Part shown: piece by piece, positions 1-10,576 of the stretch
Layout: every line of letters begins with the position of its first letter
How positions within the stretch are numbered: position 1 is the stretch's first letter
DNA from: Funneliformis mosseae
Taxonomy: Eukaryota > Glomeromycota > Glomeromycetes > Glomerales > Glomeraceae
Length of the DNA: 41,503 nt
Direction of reading: 5' to 3'
NCBI GenBank assembly: GCA_910592005.1
Contig: CAJVPP010000188.1
Span: 1-41,503 of the forward strand
Notes under the pieces: model-generated
Told to the model about the DNA's origin: nothing
Seen by the model: only the letters and a program-made list of their open reading frames with translations
The model's database searches: none
Position numbers and translations under genes: made by a program

Positions 1-339
1 CACGAGGGAAGCGAAGGAGACTTCCACGAGGGAAGCGAAGGAGACTTCCACGAGGGAAGCGAAGGAGACTTCCACGAGGGAAGCGAAGGAGACTTCCACG
101 AGGGAAGCGAAGGAGACTTCCACGAGGGAAGCGAAGGAGACTTCCACGAGGGAAGCGAAGGAGACTTCCACGAGGGAAGCGAAGGAGACTTCCACGAGGG
201 AAGCGAAGGAGACTTCCACGAGGGAAGCGAAGGAGACTTCCACGAAGGAAGCGAAGGAGACTTCCACAAAGGAAGCGAAGGAGACTTCCACAAAGGAAGC
301 GAAGGAGACTTCCACGAAGGAAGCGAAGGAAGGACATTT
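1..339. repeat. 24-bp minisatellite, about 14 copies, cut by window edge
   Basis: Fourteen head-to-tail copies of a 24-bp unit start at position 1 and every 24 bp to 313. The first ten are identical. Copies 11-14 carry G-to-A changes (CACGAG to CACGAA or CACAAA), and the last copy breaks off near 331. The period is divisible by three and the unit has no stop in any of six frames. The plus frame reads HEGSEGDF repeats and ends at TGA 358-360; a second plus frame reads TREAKETS; the minus strand reads EVSFASLV. It may be the 3' end of a repeat-protein gene lying to the left, or a non-coding satellite. I cannot tell which. Confidence 0.95.
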
Positions 340-1253
340 TACTTCCACTCTCATTTTTGAAAGAGAAAAAAAACTCTACCTCTTTCCATATTTTTCAAGT
401 TTGCTATTTTTTTTTTTTATAGAAGAAAGAAAAGATTTTTTTTTTTTATCGTTACTGGAAGAAAATTTTTTTTTTTTATCGTTAAAGCTAGAAAAAGATT
501 TATATCGTTAAAGATACGTGCGTGTTTATATACTTTTTAGACGTGAATTTTTTTTTCATAATCACATACTTTTTTTTGCATAAACTTTTACGTGTTGTTT
601 CATGCATGAAACAAATACAAATTTGTCATAATCACCTTTTTTGCAAAAGTACGTGATTAAGACTCTTCATATTCGGATATTTTTTTACACGAAACAATGA
701 AATTTTTTTTTTCAAAAGTGAATTTTTTTTTTCGCATGAAAAAAATAAACTTTATTTTTTTATTCACATACTTTTTGCATGAAACGAGTCAAAGTAATCA
801 TGAAAGTATATTATGGTAATGACAAAAACGATTACATTTTTATTTACGTAATTTTCTGGGAAATGGGTTTACTTTTCCGCAATTTGATTCTTCGAATAAA
901 AAATCACTAATCCACATGGAATAAAAAAAAATCAGCTTACCGGTCTATACTTTTTCCCTCTAAATTTTATTATGTGATTTAAAACATGATCGGTGGCATA
1001 TCGCATCAACCGATCTACGTCTTCAATTTAAAACACTTGTCCCGTATATTTTTTGAATTTTATAACACCAGTCGAATTTTATGTAATAAAAATCATAATT
1101 TATTAATTTGAATAAAGATTTAATTATTGGAACAAAAAAAAAAAAAGAAAAAAGAAAAAAAAATTTCCTAAAATTAATGTCAAAGTAATTAAGAAATTAA
1201 AAGACCAATAATTTAAAAGTAGCAATTTTAAGTCAAATGTTAAAAAAGAAGAA
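340..1253. other. intergenic spacer, T-rich, no gene seen
   Basis: No convincing reading frame. There are long T runs and two or three degenerate copies of a T-run followed by ATCGTTA (about 428-510). Loosely repeated CATAATCACATACTTTTTTGCAT-like segments occur near 556, 627 and 759. The right end is the 3' flank of the minus-strand nucleotidase gene, whose TAA stop is at 1254-1256. Confidence 0.7.
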
Positions 1254-2062
1254 TTATTTTTTCAAAAGCACTTGTTGTACAACTTCAATAACTTGAGAAT
1301 ATATTTTAGAATGACTAACTACAACACCTTTGTTAGACTTTAAAGTTCTTCCTAAAGAAAAATCTAATGGTTTTGAATAAATGTCTGAAACTATACCACC
1401 AGCTTCTTGAACTAGAAGAGCTCCGGACGCATGATCCTATTATGTATATATTAAAAGATATTCATTAATAAATGTAAATTCATCATACCTTACGTATAAA
1501 AATAAAAGAATAAATAAAAAAATGAAGTTTACCCATATATTCTCTTCGTAATCATCTCGAGTCGGTAAACGTAAATAAATATCAGCATCACCTCTAGCCA
1601 CTGAACAATATTTGCATTGACTATCCATACGAATAGGTGGTTTAGTAATACCAAGTAGTGAAGCTATTTTTGCAGCATCCCCATGAGATGAATGTGCTGC
1701 TTCAACCGATTCGCAAAATGATGCTTCTAGTACCGAAGAAATATTGGCCATTTGGATTTTCGTTTCTTCCGTTGAAGAAAATTTCCTCTATTTTCGAAAC
1801 AAATGTATAAATACTCGAATAAATTAAATAAAATGACCAATGATGTAATATTAATAATAACCTGAAAAGCTCCTTGACCTTTTTCCGCAATAAATAAACA
1901 CCCTTTTTCTCCCTCTGGAACTTTAGAATCTACTGGTAAATTAGGGCATCCCATAACACCTAATTGAACTTTACCATCTACAAGTAATGCTAAACAAACT
2001 GCAAATTGTTCGCCACGTAAAAATCCTTTTGTGCCGTCGATTGGATCAAGTGTCCACATTCC

Positions 2063-2097
<35 letters not shown>

Positions 2098-2749
2098 GTA
2101 AAAGAATATTTACGGTCAGAATATAAGAATTTGATATAGTAAAAAGAATCACCAAAACATTTACGAACTTCCTTGTGAACCACCAGGATAAGATCCTCGA
2201 TCAATAGCATCCAATAACTTTCACAAAAAATTTTAAGAAGTGGTTATTTTGGTTATCGCAGTAAAATAAGTATTGCGGTATTATCATACCGTTGTTTCAT
2301 CTAATGGATCATCTAATATAGAATTAGTTAAAGAGTGAATTTTCGCTCTTAATTCCTTTCCTGATTCAACGCGTAAATCCTTAGTATCTTCTTCTCCGAT
2401 AATTGGATCATTCGGAAAAGAATGATATAAAATTGTATTCACTACAGCTTGTGCACTAAAGTCAGCAACTATAAATATAAATGAGTTCACCTATTAATTT
2501 CTTATTCTATTAATTTTTATATATATATATTAAGTTTGTACCTGTTACTGGGCTCTTGTCTTTTTTAGTTATGGTCTCGTTATTAACAAGTTGTTTGAAT
2601 ACTTTTTGGCAAACCTTACTGGCTTGTAAAACTGCATTAATAGCAACTGCACGTTCTGCCGCAAACACTATTTTCAGGAAATAAATAAAAAATTTAGAAA
2701 ACTAAATCATTCGTTTCTCGGGAAATTTTTTAATTAAATTACCTGACAT
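1254..2749 (-). CDS. MET22: 3'(2'),5'-bisphosphate nucleotidase (HAL2/MET22 type), 7 exons
   Basis: Hydrolyses PAP/PAPS to AMP/APS, protecting sulfate assimilation and RNA exonucleases; in yeast it is the Li/Na-sensitive target. Exons on the minus strand: 2749-2743, 2667-2542, 2468-2290, 2217-2169, 2061-1862, 1787-1533, 1436-1254. All join in phase through GT-AG introns to give 332 aa, against 357 in yeast. Inositol-monophosphatase-fold motifs in order: KSPVTVADF (about 40-48), IIGEED (67-72, metal Glu/Asp), WTLDPIDGTKGFLRGEQFA (123-141, metal Asp residues and Thr), MDSQCKYCSVARG, and WDHASGALLVQEAGG (272 on, last metal Asp). The start is a 7-nt first exon (ATG TCA G) that splices to a conserved-length N terminus; this is the least certain exon. 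PUS7 lies 156 bp upstream on the same strand. All catalytic residues are present. Confidence 0.93.
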
Positions 2750-2905
2750 TATGAAAAAAATAAATTAAATTACGAATTTTTTTTAAAAAAATTTTTTTAA
2801 TTTTTATTTGAAACAATTTGATCTGCACAAAATTATTAAAGTGAAAGAAGTTTAACTAATCATGTCGATCATTACTATAAGTTATTCGTTTTAAAATCAT
2901 CATAA

Positions 2906-5871
2906 TTAAGTAAATGCTAATTCTTTATCTTCTATCTTCTCTGTAGTTTTCATTAATTCTCTTAATACTATAGTCGCATATGAACTAGCTGCTAAAGAAA
3001 GGTTGATTCTTAATGCAAGATTTTTGCCATCTTATTATTCAAATCATTTATTTATGTTGTATAAAAATGAAAATATATGTTAAAATCAACGTGTTATTTA
3101 TTAATAAAGAACAAATGTGTAAAATACCTGGTAATGATTCTGGTTCGGGCTTTCCATCCAACAAATCTAAGTCAGTTAAGGCCAATGATAAATTTGAATC
3201 GTCATATTTAAAAAATTTCCTATAATTGGAATACCAATTAAAATATAAGATCTTACGAAAACCTAATATAACCATTTATAAACTGACCATGATAAATCGC
3301 TTGGCTTTCCCATGATTTTCCTATATGATCCAGATAAAGAAAAGTCCCTATAGAATAATAAACCGTTAATTGTTAAAAGGCTTAATAATCAATATTTGTA
3401 AAATTAAACTTACTTGTTACTTCTTCGCATTTCACGTGGATCCAACCGATCTTTCCACATTAGTTCTTTATATTTCTCAAATATGATGTTATTCGGATAA
3501 ACGACAGAATATCCAGGTAAAGGTAACACCACATCAAATATTGAATAGTTCTTTAAATCTTCTTCAGCGAGTATTTTCACCTTAATTTCCTAATTAAAAA
3601 GTATCGTTAAAAATATATTGAACATTGATAAGAAATTTATATAAATAATTGTAATCACCTTCTTATCATCTGTATTAACAATAACACTATCATCTATTAT
3701 ATAATCACTATTTATATTCGCACCCGGATCTTCATCTATAATAATCAAATCGCCTACGACCGGAGCATCACAACCATATATACGTATCCTCTCCGAAACT
3801 ATACTATTCCAGACATATGATTGATACGCATGTACATACATAAGACGTAAATTTCTTGGTATCTAAATGAGAGATAAATTCTTTAATCAAAATTCATATT
3901 TATGAAATTAAATCGAAAATGTAATTTAACTCACCGTCGCAAAAGCCCCAGCGTAATCTTTAATTTGACCAGTTTTTGTAAAATAATTTAATATATAAGT
4001 CTCTGCAATACATTTTTTGGGAAACAATTCTAATGCCTTTTTCGCATCATGATTCTCTATCCAATGTTGCCTTGCTGTTTGAAGATCCTGACGATCTAAA
4101 CAAGATATCATTAGAAAATCAAATTTCTTTTTTTAAAAAAATGAATCATCAAGTAGACCTTTTTAGAACAAAAATTACCTCCGGATCGTGGTTTCATGAT
4201 CAAATCGATAGCCTCTTCCCAATTATTTTGTAAAAGTGAACGACCAATGTGGAATGTGGGAATGGATGAAGTACCAAATCTTTGCATGCCTAATAAATTG
4301 AATTAAGATTAAAGAAATAATACATTTTAAGAGTTGCTAAAAGCATGATTTATTTGATTCTTACCAAAATAATTAATAAATCCACGTGATTGCATAGAAT
4401 CCATGGCTTTTGTAATTATTCCTTCGTTTCCTGCTTGAATATTTCTGAATATAATTCATAACGATTCGTAAATTTGAATAATGTAATCATTAATCCAAAA
4501 AGAAAAAAGCTATTTATAAATTACTTTAATGTAATAACAAAATGATTCCCTCCCAATTCGCCAAGTCTCAATGGATCCTTAACGTATCTAATGCATCAAT
4601 TGAAAAAAAGGAAAAAAAAAAAACTTTTAAAAATTTAATAAATAATTATGATATATGAATTTAATCAACATACTCAAAATTTCCTAATTTCATTCCTCTT
4701 GACTTTCGATTGATTCCAAGCAATCTTTCAGCCTTTATCCTATTTGCGGTTATCTTCTGTACGCTTATGGCGCGACGATCTTTCGTACCAGCATAAGAAA
4801 ATGTTTTTGAATGAACTCTAAATAAATAAATAAATAAATAAATAAATATAAATATATATATTAATCTAAAAAAATTTAACAAATTAACTTTGAAAAGTTT
4901 GATGAAAGCCACACTTTAAGAGCTTTTTCAAAGAGTTAACGGCGTCCATAGTATCCATATTTTCTTTATATAAAGTAAACTGACAAAAACTTCCACCCAA
5001 TGCATCCCAAGCGTCATTTTTTTGCTGCTTATTTCTTTTGTCTGTAAATAAATGTATAAGTAATTCATCTTGTAAAAATGAACAAAATAAAGAAAGACTC
5101 CTTATACTTAACCTTTCCTTGTCTCGTTAGTGTGCATACTGATCCTTATTGTACCATCTTTTGTCTCTGTGTTCAATTTATCGCCAAAATAATTCTTAAA
5201 GAATCGATGAATAGCTGTCCTTTTTTCTTTATCTTTTTCAACCTTGAAAAAAAAATTAATAATTTTAAAAAATGATTCAAAAAAAGATAAATAAGATAAT
5301 ATTTACCGTTGTATCGACGAAATTATTTTTACCATTTAGTAAATTTTGAACTTGTAATGAAGTTTCTTCATCAAGCAAAGTTCTCATTTCCTGAAATATT
5401 TGTTCATCTGATAATTCCTAACAAAATTAATGTTTAATAATATATTCCTCATTAAAAGAATCATATTTAAATTAATGATTACTTTTTTAACAGGTTCTTC
5501 TTTTTGTGTCTCAATGGCTCGAGAATTGATAATATTTGTAGATTTTATTTCTGGAAGATTGAAATCTGTAAGATGAACGATGTTCCCGGCATTATCAATT
5601 TCATAAACCAAAAAATCGGAGAATCTAGACAATTAATAATAATTAAAATGATAATTCGATAAATTATAAATAGAAGTATTAGTTACCTTTGTTTGATATC
5701 ACCAGAAAATCCAGGAATTGTTGGATCAACAAACTCAGTAATTCCAACATCCCCTTCACGAGTCATCTTTCCTTCTGAACTGACTTTATTATTTATTACA
5801 TCATTTGATGGGATCGACCCTCCTGAATTCAAACGAATCTTTTTTGCTGGTTGTTCTTCAACTGAAGACAT
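2906..5871 (-). CDS. PUS7: tRNA/snRNA pseudouridine synthase Pus7 (TruD family), 15 exons
   Basis: Isomerises uridine to pseudouridine in tRNA (position 13 and pre-tRNA-Tyr 35 in yeast), U2 snRNA and mRNA. Exons on the minus strand: 5871-5687, 5624-5483, 5417-5307, 5242-5113, 5041-4915, 4817-4674, 4587-4525, 4444-4365, 4289-4179, 4095-3935, 3862-3659, 3589-3414, 3347-3288, 3219-3128, 2991-2906. All joins keep phase and give 623 aa (yeast 676). Motifs: [20 protein letters not shown] near the N terminus, [15 protein letters not shown] (238-252) with catalytic Asp245, NYFGMQRFGT (325-334) across the exon 8/9 join, then [13 protein letters not shown] and [12 protein letters not shown]. The Met at 5871 is chosen because the reading frame upstream of it is not family-like; a Lys/Arg-rich AKKIR follows at once. 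It is divergent from the membrane coiled-coil gene, with 194 bp between start codons. Confidence 0.95.
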
Positions 5872-6065
5872 AACACTGAATTTTTGATATGTTAACGTAA
5901 ACTTTAAAGGAAATCGTAAAATACGATAAGAAAACATGAGATCTCTGTCAATCGGATTTCTGAAGATCAAGTTACACAACAGGTCGTCTGTGCTTTATTA
6001 TTGTTGTGCCCAACATCAAAAATTTTAAACCCTTTTTTTTTCTTGCTCTAAGGGAGAAAAATAAA
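5872..6065. promoter_or_regulatory. shared bidirectional promoter interval, PUS7 / membrane protein gene
   Basis: Only 194 bp separate the two divergent start codons, so both promoters and 5' UTRs must lie here or overlap the genes. The stretch is less AT-rich than the flanks. I see no certain TATA box or named factor site. Confidence 0.6.
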
Positions 6066-7574
6066 ATGCACGTTAACGCTGAACCTCAAGAGAATTCTAG
6101 CTCGGATACACAGAATTTGACAGTTACTAACGCAACACATGAAATTGAAGAAAACGAAAAAAATATTGAAGAAAAAATTACTGACGAAAAATTCAATAAC
6201 TTTGAAGTGACAAACACTGAACAAAGTCAACATAATGAAGATAAACTCCTTGACAAATATGTCTCTCAACATACTTTAATTAAACTAGAAGGTATATATC
6301 TTTTTTTTTTAAAAAATTTGTATGAAGCGTCTGCGTAAAAAGTCCAAGATCATTTATTTTAATCGATCGTTAAAATTTTAAATATATGCTAAACTTGAAT
6401 TATTATTTTTTTTTTACGAAATGATTTTTAGAATATTGGGAAAACGTTAAAGCAATTCCAAAACCTACAATTGTTTTGATGTCTATAATTGGATTGCTTT
6501 CATTCTATTTTATTTCAGCAATTTTTGGCTCACTTTATTTTCCAACTACAGATTTAATCTGTAACAATACCCCTTATTCTGATTTGGTTTTTTCATTTTG
6601 TAAATCCCCAATTCCCAATTTTACTGCTATCGTTAACGCGCAAGTTGAAGCACAAGAACGGCTTTTAAAACAGGCGGCAGAACTTGATTCGGAAGGTTCA
6701 TTGGCTCATGATATTAAAAAAGCCGAATTAGCTACAAAAGATTTAATGTTGATCGTTAAATATTCTGATTTAAAATCCAAAAATCTTTTGACTGAAAAAC
6801 TGAAAGAATTTGCAGATACAAGTTTTGAAGCAAATAGTGATCTTCAAACTTTACAAATTAGAGCTCAAACTTCTTTGGATAACACAATAACTTATATTTC
6901 ATATACTTTGAAGACTCTTGAAGATTTCAGTGGAAAAATTATTAGTCCAAGACAAGAAAGAGATTTGAATAAACATCATAATATTCTTATGAAATTGACC
7001 GATGATGATCTTCGAAAACTGATTGAAGCTACAGACAAAACATTGAACATGTAAGGAAAATTTTTTTTTTTTTAATTTTAATGATTTATCATAACTAAAA
7101 TTTGAATTATATTTATTGATTATGCATTGTAATAAAAAAAAAAAAAAAAGACTTAAAAAACTCGATGTCATTCAAGATACCATTCGCGATATTACCGGTC
7201 AAGAAGAATTGTTACAAGCAATGAGTGAAGCGGAATTGCTTTCCGAACTTTGGTCGATTCTTGGTGGTAACAATGTAGAAAAAACAATCTTCAAGAATAA
7301 TCTAAAGTTACTTAAAAATCTCGATAATCAAAGAAAGGTTGCGGTTGAAAGAATCGCTTTAATCATGGGATACCTTGACAAGTTCCAACATCAATTAGAA
7401 TTTTTACGCGAAGAAACAGTAACACGTCTTTTGGTTGATATTCCTCTTGAAATCCATCTAACGAATGTGAAAAAGGCTTTAATGAGATTACAAAATAATG
7501 AAATTACCGGTGGTGTAAAAATGGATAAAATCAACGGAGTAATTGAAATTAAAACTCAGCAGACCATTTATTAG
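6066..7574 (+). CDS. single-pass membrane coiled-coil protein, function unknown
   Basis: Exons 6066-6291, 6432-7050 and 7151-7574 join in phase to 422 aa. Residues 1-75 are acidic and polar (Glu/Asn/Asp/Thr-rich). One strong hydrophobic segment follows at about 84-110 (TIVLMSIIGLLSFYFISAIF). After a short Cys/Pro-containing stretch, about 270 residues are predicted mostly helical and charged, with heptad-like Leu spacing (EAQERLLKQAAELDSEGS, LLTEKLKEFADTSFEANS, LKNLDNQRKVAVERIALI). I do not recognise a family. The layout (disordered tail, one membrane anchor, long helical domain) suits an organelle or nuclear-envelope membrane protein, but that is inference. A GTG-initiated extension to 6006 was rejected in favour of the first ATG. 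The exon 3 acceptor sits at the end of a long A run and is less certain. Confidence 0.8.
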
Positions 7575-7757
7575 ATTTAGTGAGAAGGTTTTGTTATCAC
7601 GATGTATAAAATAAATGTGCATATTTTTATAAATAAATAAATTATAATAAATTCGTCGATTAATTTATCCGAACATAGTTAAATTTGTTACACAAGCTTT
7701 TGTAAATGCATATAAAACCCCTTTTATAATCATCATAAATTTCTCATTCGACAAAAA

Positions 7758-8538
7758 ATGCTTTCCGAAAGTGATGATGATGTTTGGGCTTCAGATGAAG
7801 AAATATCTGAATATGATAGAATAATGTCTTTAAAAGAATGGGAACGCATGAATGAAAATTTTGGAAATGTATTATTTATATTATTTAAATCATCAATTTT
7901 TATCTTAATTTTTTTTCATTCGATTTTTTTTCCACCTAAACTTTATGCAGGTTGGATATAAAGAGGGAATTTTAGAAGGAAAGGATGTAACAATTCAAGA
8001 TGGATTTAATGACGGATACGTTGAGGGAGTAAATTTAGGCATGGAATTTGGTAGATTAAGAGGGTTGTTAAAGTGAGTAATCATTGATTTATATCATTTA
8101 TATCCACTCTCATTTTTCTGATGTATTTCTAAATTTGTTCTTTTAAGTACCTTATTGGAGTTTTACACACCTATGATGAATGAAGAAGATAATGATGAAC
8201 TCAAAATCCAAAACTTACCAAATCGTTCGACTTTCGAAAGATTAAAATTGTTAGAAAATGATCTTTATAATTTGACAGCTGAAAAAGTTTTTACGAAAGA
8301 TTATCTTCAAACTATTTTAACTTCTCAAAATGATAAATGTAGTTGCCTGTCAGAAACAACAAACACCGTAAACGATAATTGCTGTAGTAGGAATATTTCA
8401 TGTGAAAGTAAGGAGATCTATAATCTTGGAAATAACATTAAATCAAATGAGAACTTCACCGAAAAGTTGCTGATTGATTATAGAGAGAAGGTTGATAAGT
8501 TATTAGAAGAACTTGGATTTGATAAAAATTCCGTTTAA
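7758..8538 (+). CDS. YAE1: Yae1-family deca-GX3 protein (Fe-S targeting adaptor)
   Basis: In yeast, Yae1 with Lto1 links the cytosolic Fe-S targeting complex to the ABC protein Rli1, allowing cluster insertion for ribosome recycling. Exons 7758-7868, 7951-8072 and 8148-8538 join in phase to 207 aa. The second exon is almost entirely the deca-GX3 motif: Gly at 39, 43, 47, 55, 59, 63, 67, 71 and 75, exactly four residues apart, with Thr at the position expected for the missing one (51). The N terminus is acidic (SESDDDVWASDEE), as in Yae1 proteins. The C-terminal 130 residues are longer than the yeast tail and hold several Cys (KCSCLSE, NDNCCSRNISC), whose role is unknown. It is convergent with the AMPK beta gene, with 188 bp between the two stop codons. 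Confidence 0.88.
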
Positions 8539-8726
8539 ACCTTTACTAAGACAACAGTTTTAGGTTATTCGTTTTATTTTGAAAGAAACTTTAAGAAATT
8601 GATGAAAACAATTTATCAAAAATATTTAAAGATGTATAGATATGTGGATGTAGGCAATAAATAACATGCCTTGAAACATAAAAGCAAAAAAAAAAAAATT
8701 GAGTGGAAAAAAAAAGTATTTATCTT

Positions 8727-10209
8727 CTATATAACAATAGGTTTATAATAAACGGTGGTAACATGCTGGAATATAAAAAGAGAGGTTGTCTTCTTAAATA
8801 AAATGATTAAACAATGCAAAATGTGGGGTCTATCATCTTTTACCTTTTTACGATATCTTGTGGTTCCGGCCACGGCTATAACACCATCTCGTATTGAACA
8901 AGCGTATAAATGATTCAACACAACATGATTGGGTGCGGGAAGTACACTATTATCCACCTTAGATACGGTCGAACTATTTAATATCACCTTTTCTAAATGA
9001 GGTGGTAAAGTAGGTGGCTGATCTTCAGCCATGCACTCCTGATGTTCAAAAGGATCATCAAAGATTTTACCATTCTCTGATACGCTAAGAGAGTGTGCAT
9101 ATGCAAGAAGATATCCAGGGATGTCATCACTATATTCGCCAGGAGGTGTATTTGAAAGAAATCCTAAACAATCGGAAAGTTTGATTAGAATATTTTATTT
9201 GTTTATTTTTTTAATAAAAAAAAATTTAATTACCATCGGAGTCTAAGCTTTCTTTTTCTATAGAATTACAATCATCATCTTCATAAACTTCTAAATAATT
9301 GACTAAATTTCCATCTGGATCCGTCGCTGTTGAAAGGTCATTAGAACACTTCCATTCATCATCTACGATAAATTTAAGTTTATGTGTTCCAGGTGGTAAA
9401 TTGATAACGGTGGTAAAGTCATTCGTGCTGCGCGACAATGATTTTTATAAATGCAATTAACCTTATGATTCATATCTATATATATATATATATATATATA
9501 TATCAAAAATAAAGGAGACACGAACCTTTTATTTAATCTTACATTATACTTCCAATCATTAAAAGTACCGGTAACAAATACGCTATTTCCACCCTGACTC
9601 CAGGTAATAATAGTGGGAATTCCTTTTACTTTTGCGTCTACGTAAAATCCAATTTGAAAAAAAAAAGGAAAATGAATTAAAACATTGTACGGACAATTAA
9701 AGCATGTTTCTGTCATTAGTGTCCAAAAGGGATGTTTTATTCTCTCCCAAGGAAAATAAACCTTGTGCATTAACACTTGTCATTGGTGCTAACCCTCCAA
9801 TAGAACTGAAATCATGAATTATTTTATTAGAATTCTTGTAAGACGGCTCTCCCGTCACAATAGATGAACGCCGGGAAGATGTAGTTTTTGATGATGAACT
9901 ACTCAATCCGGTTAAAATGTCAATTTCGTTAAAACTTGAAGTCAAACTTCCATCTTGACTGTTTCCATAATATATATCTTCTATTCCATCGAATTTTTTA
10001 TACTCTTCATGTGAAAGCAAAGGTGAACCGACGAAAGGAGAATTTGAACCGAAATCATGAAACGAACTCTTGATTGGTTGACCAGTTGCAACAGGTTTTG
10101 TAGGTTCTTCTTGAATTGCTTCTGGTAATGTTCCGTTACGATGTTCTCTTGTTACTTTCAATCCGGGTTGGTTATTATTGTTGATATTCGTTGATGGTGT
10201 ATTTCCCAT
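8727..10209 (-). CDS. AMPK/SNF1 complex beta subunit (Sip/Gal83 type), 5 exons
   Basis: Scaffold of the SNF1/AMPK energy-sensing kinase; it binds the alpha and gamma subunits and sets localisation. Exons on the minus strand: 10209-9762, 9637-9526, 9427-9234, 9163-8844, 8765-8727, giving 370 aa in phase. The start MGNTPS fits the N-myristoylation consensus (Gly2, Ser6), as in animal beta subunits. Residues 1-150 are Ser/Asn-rich and low in structure. A glycogen-binding CBM48 follows at about 155-235 (TIITWSQGGNSVFVTGTFNDW, LPPGTHKLKFIVDDEW). The C-terminal ASC domain runs from about 255 to 370 (PPHLEKVILN, PNHVVLNHLYACSIRDGV, RYRKKHVTTVYYKP). The exon 1 donor at 9762 was chosen for phase; a nearby GT could shift a few linker residues. 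It is one beta gene among a possible set, so I give no yeast paralogue name. Confidence 0.93.
9479..9503. repeat. (TA)n microsatellite in AMPK beta intron
   Basis: About 12 TA units lie inside the intron between exons 2 and 3 of the AMPK beta gene. Other short tracts in the window include (TAAA)n near 4818 and 10222, (AT)n near 11626 and (ATT)n near 25957. Confidence 0.9.
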
Positions 10210-10576
10210 TGATTTTTTTTAAAAATAAATAAATAAATAAATAAATAAAAATAAATAATAAAAAAAATAAAATAAAAAAAAAAATGAGAATTTAAGAGGA
10301 GAAGCTAATCAAAAAAATAACCGAATTAATTTATAGTTGATCGGACCCGATCGACCTCTCAAGATGATCAAAACGATCTCCTGATAAATTGTCCGATCCG
10401 GAACAGCAATTTCACATAACATGTGTCACATACTATCGCATAACTCAGGCCAAAAATCATGTGGGTTGTGTTCTAGCAACATGATGAAAATTTTTCCCTA
10501 TTCGGGACGACGTTCAGTTAATATGTAACCTCTTGGATTCAATCTAATCTTAAAAATTTTCTCACATTTTGAAAAA
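10210..10576. promoter_or_regulatory. shared upstream interval, AMPK beta / MGS1
   Basis: 367 bp between divergent start codons. The AMPK side begins with a (TAAA)n and A-rich block (10218-10285). The centre is richer in G+C and contains several GATC/CGATC words (GATCGGACCCGATCG near 10338). No TATA box is certain. Both 5' UTRs and promoters must fit here. Confidence 0.55.
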
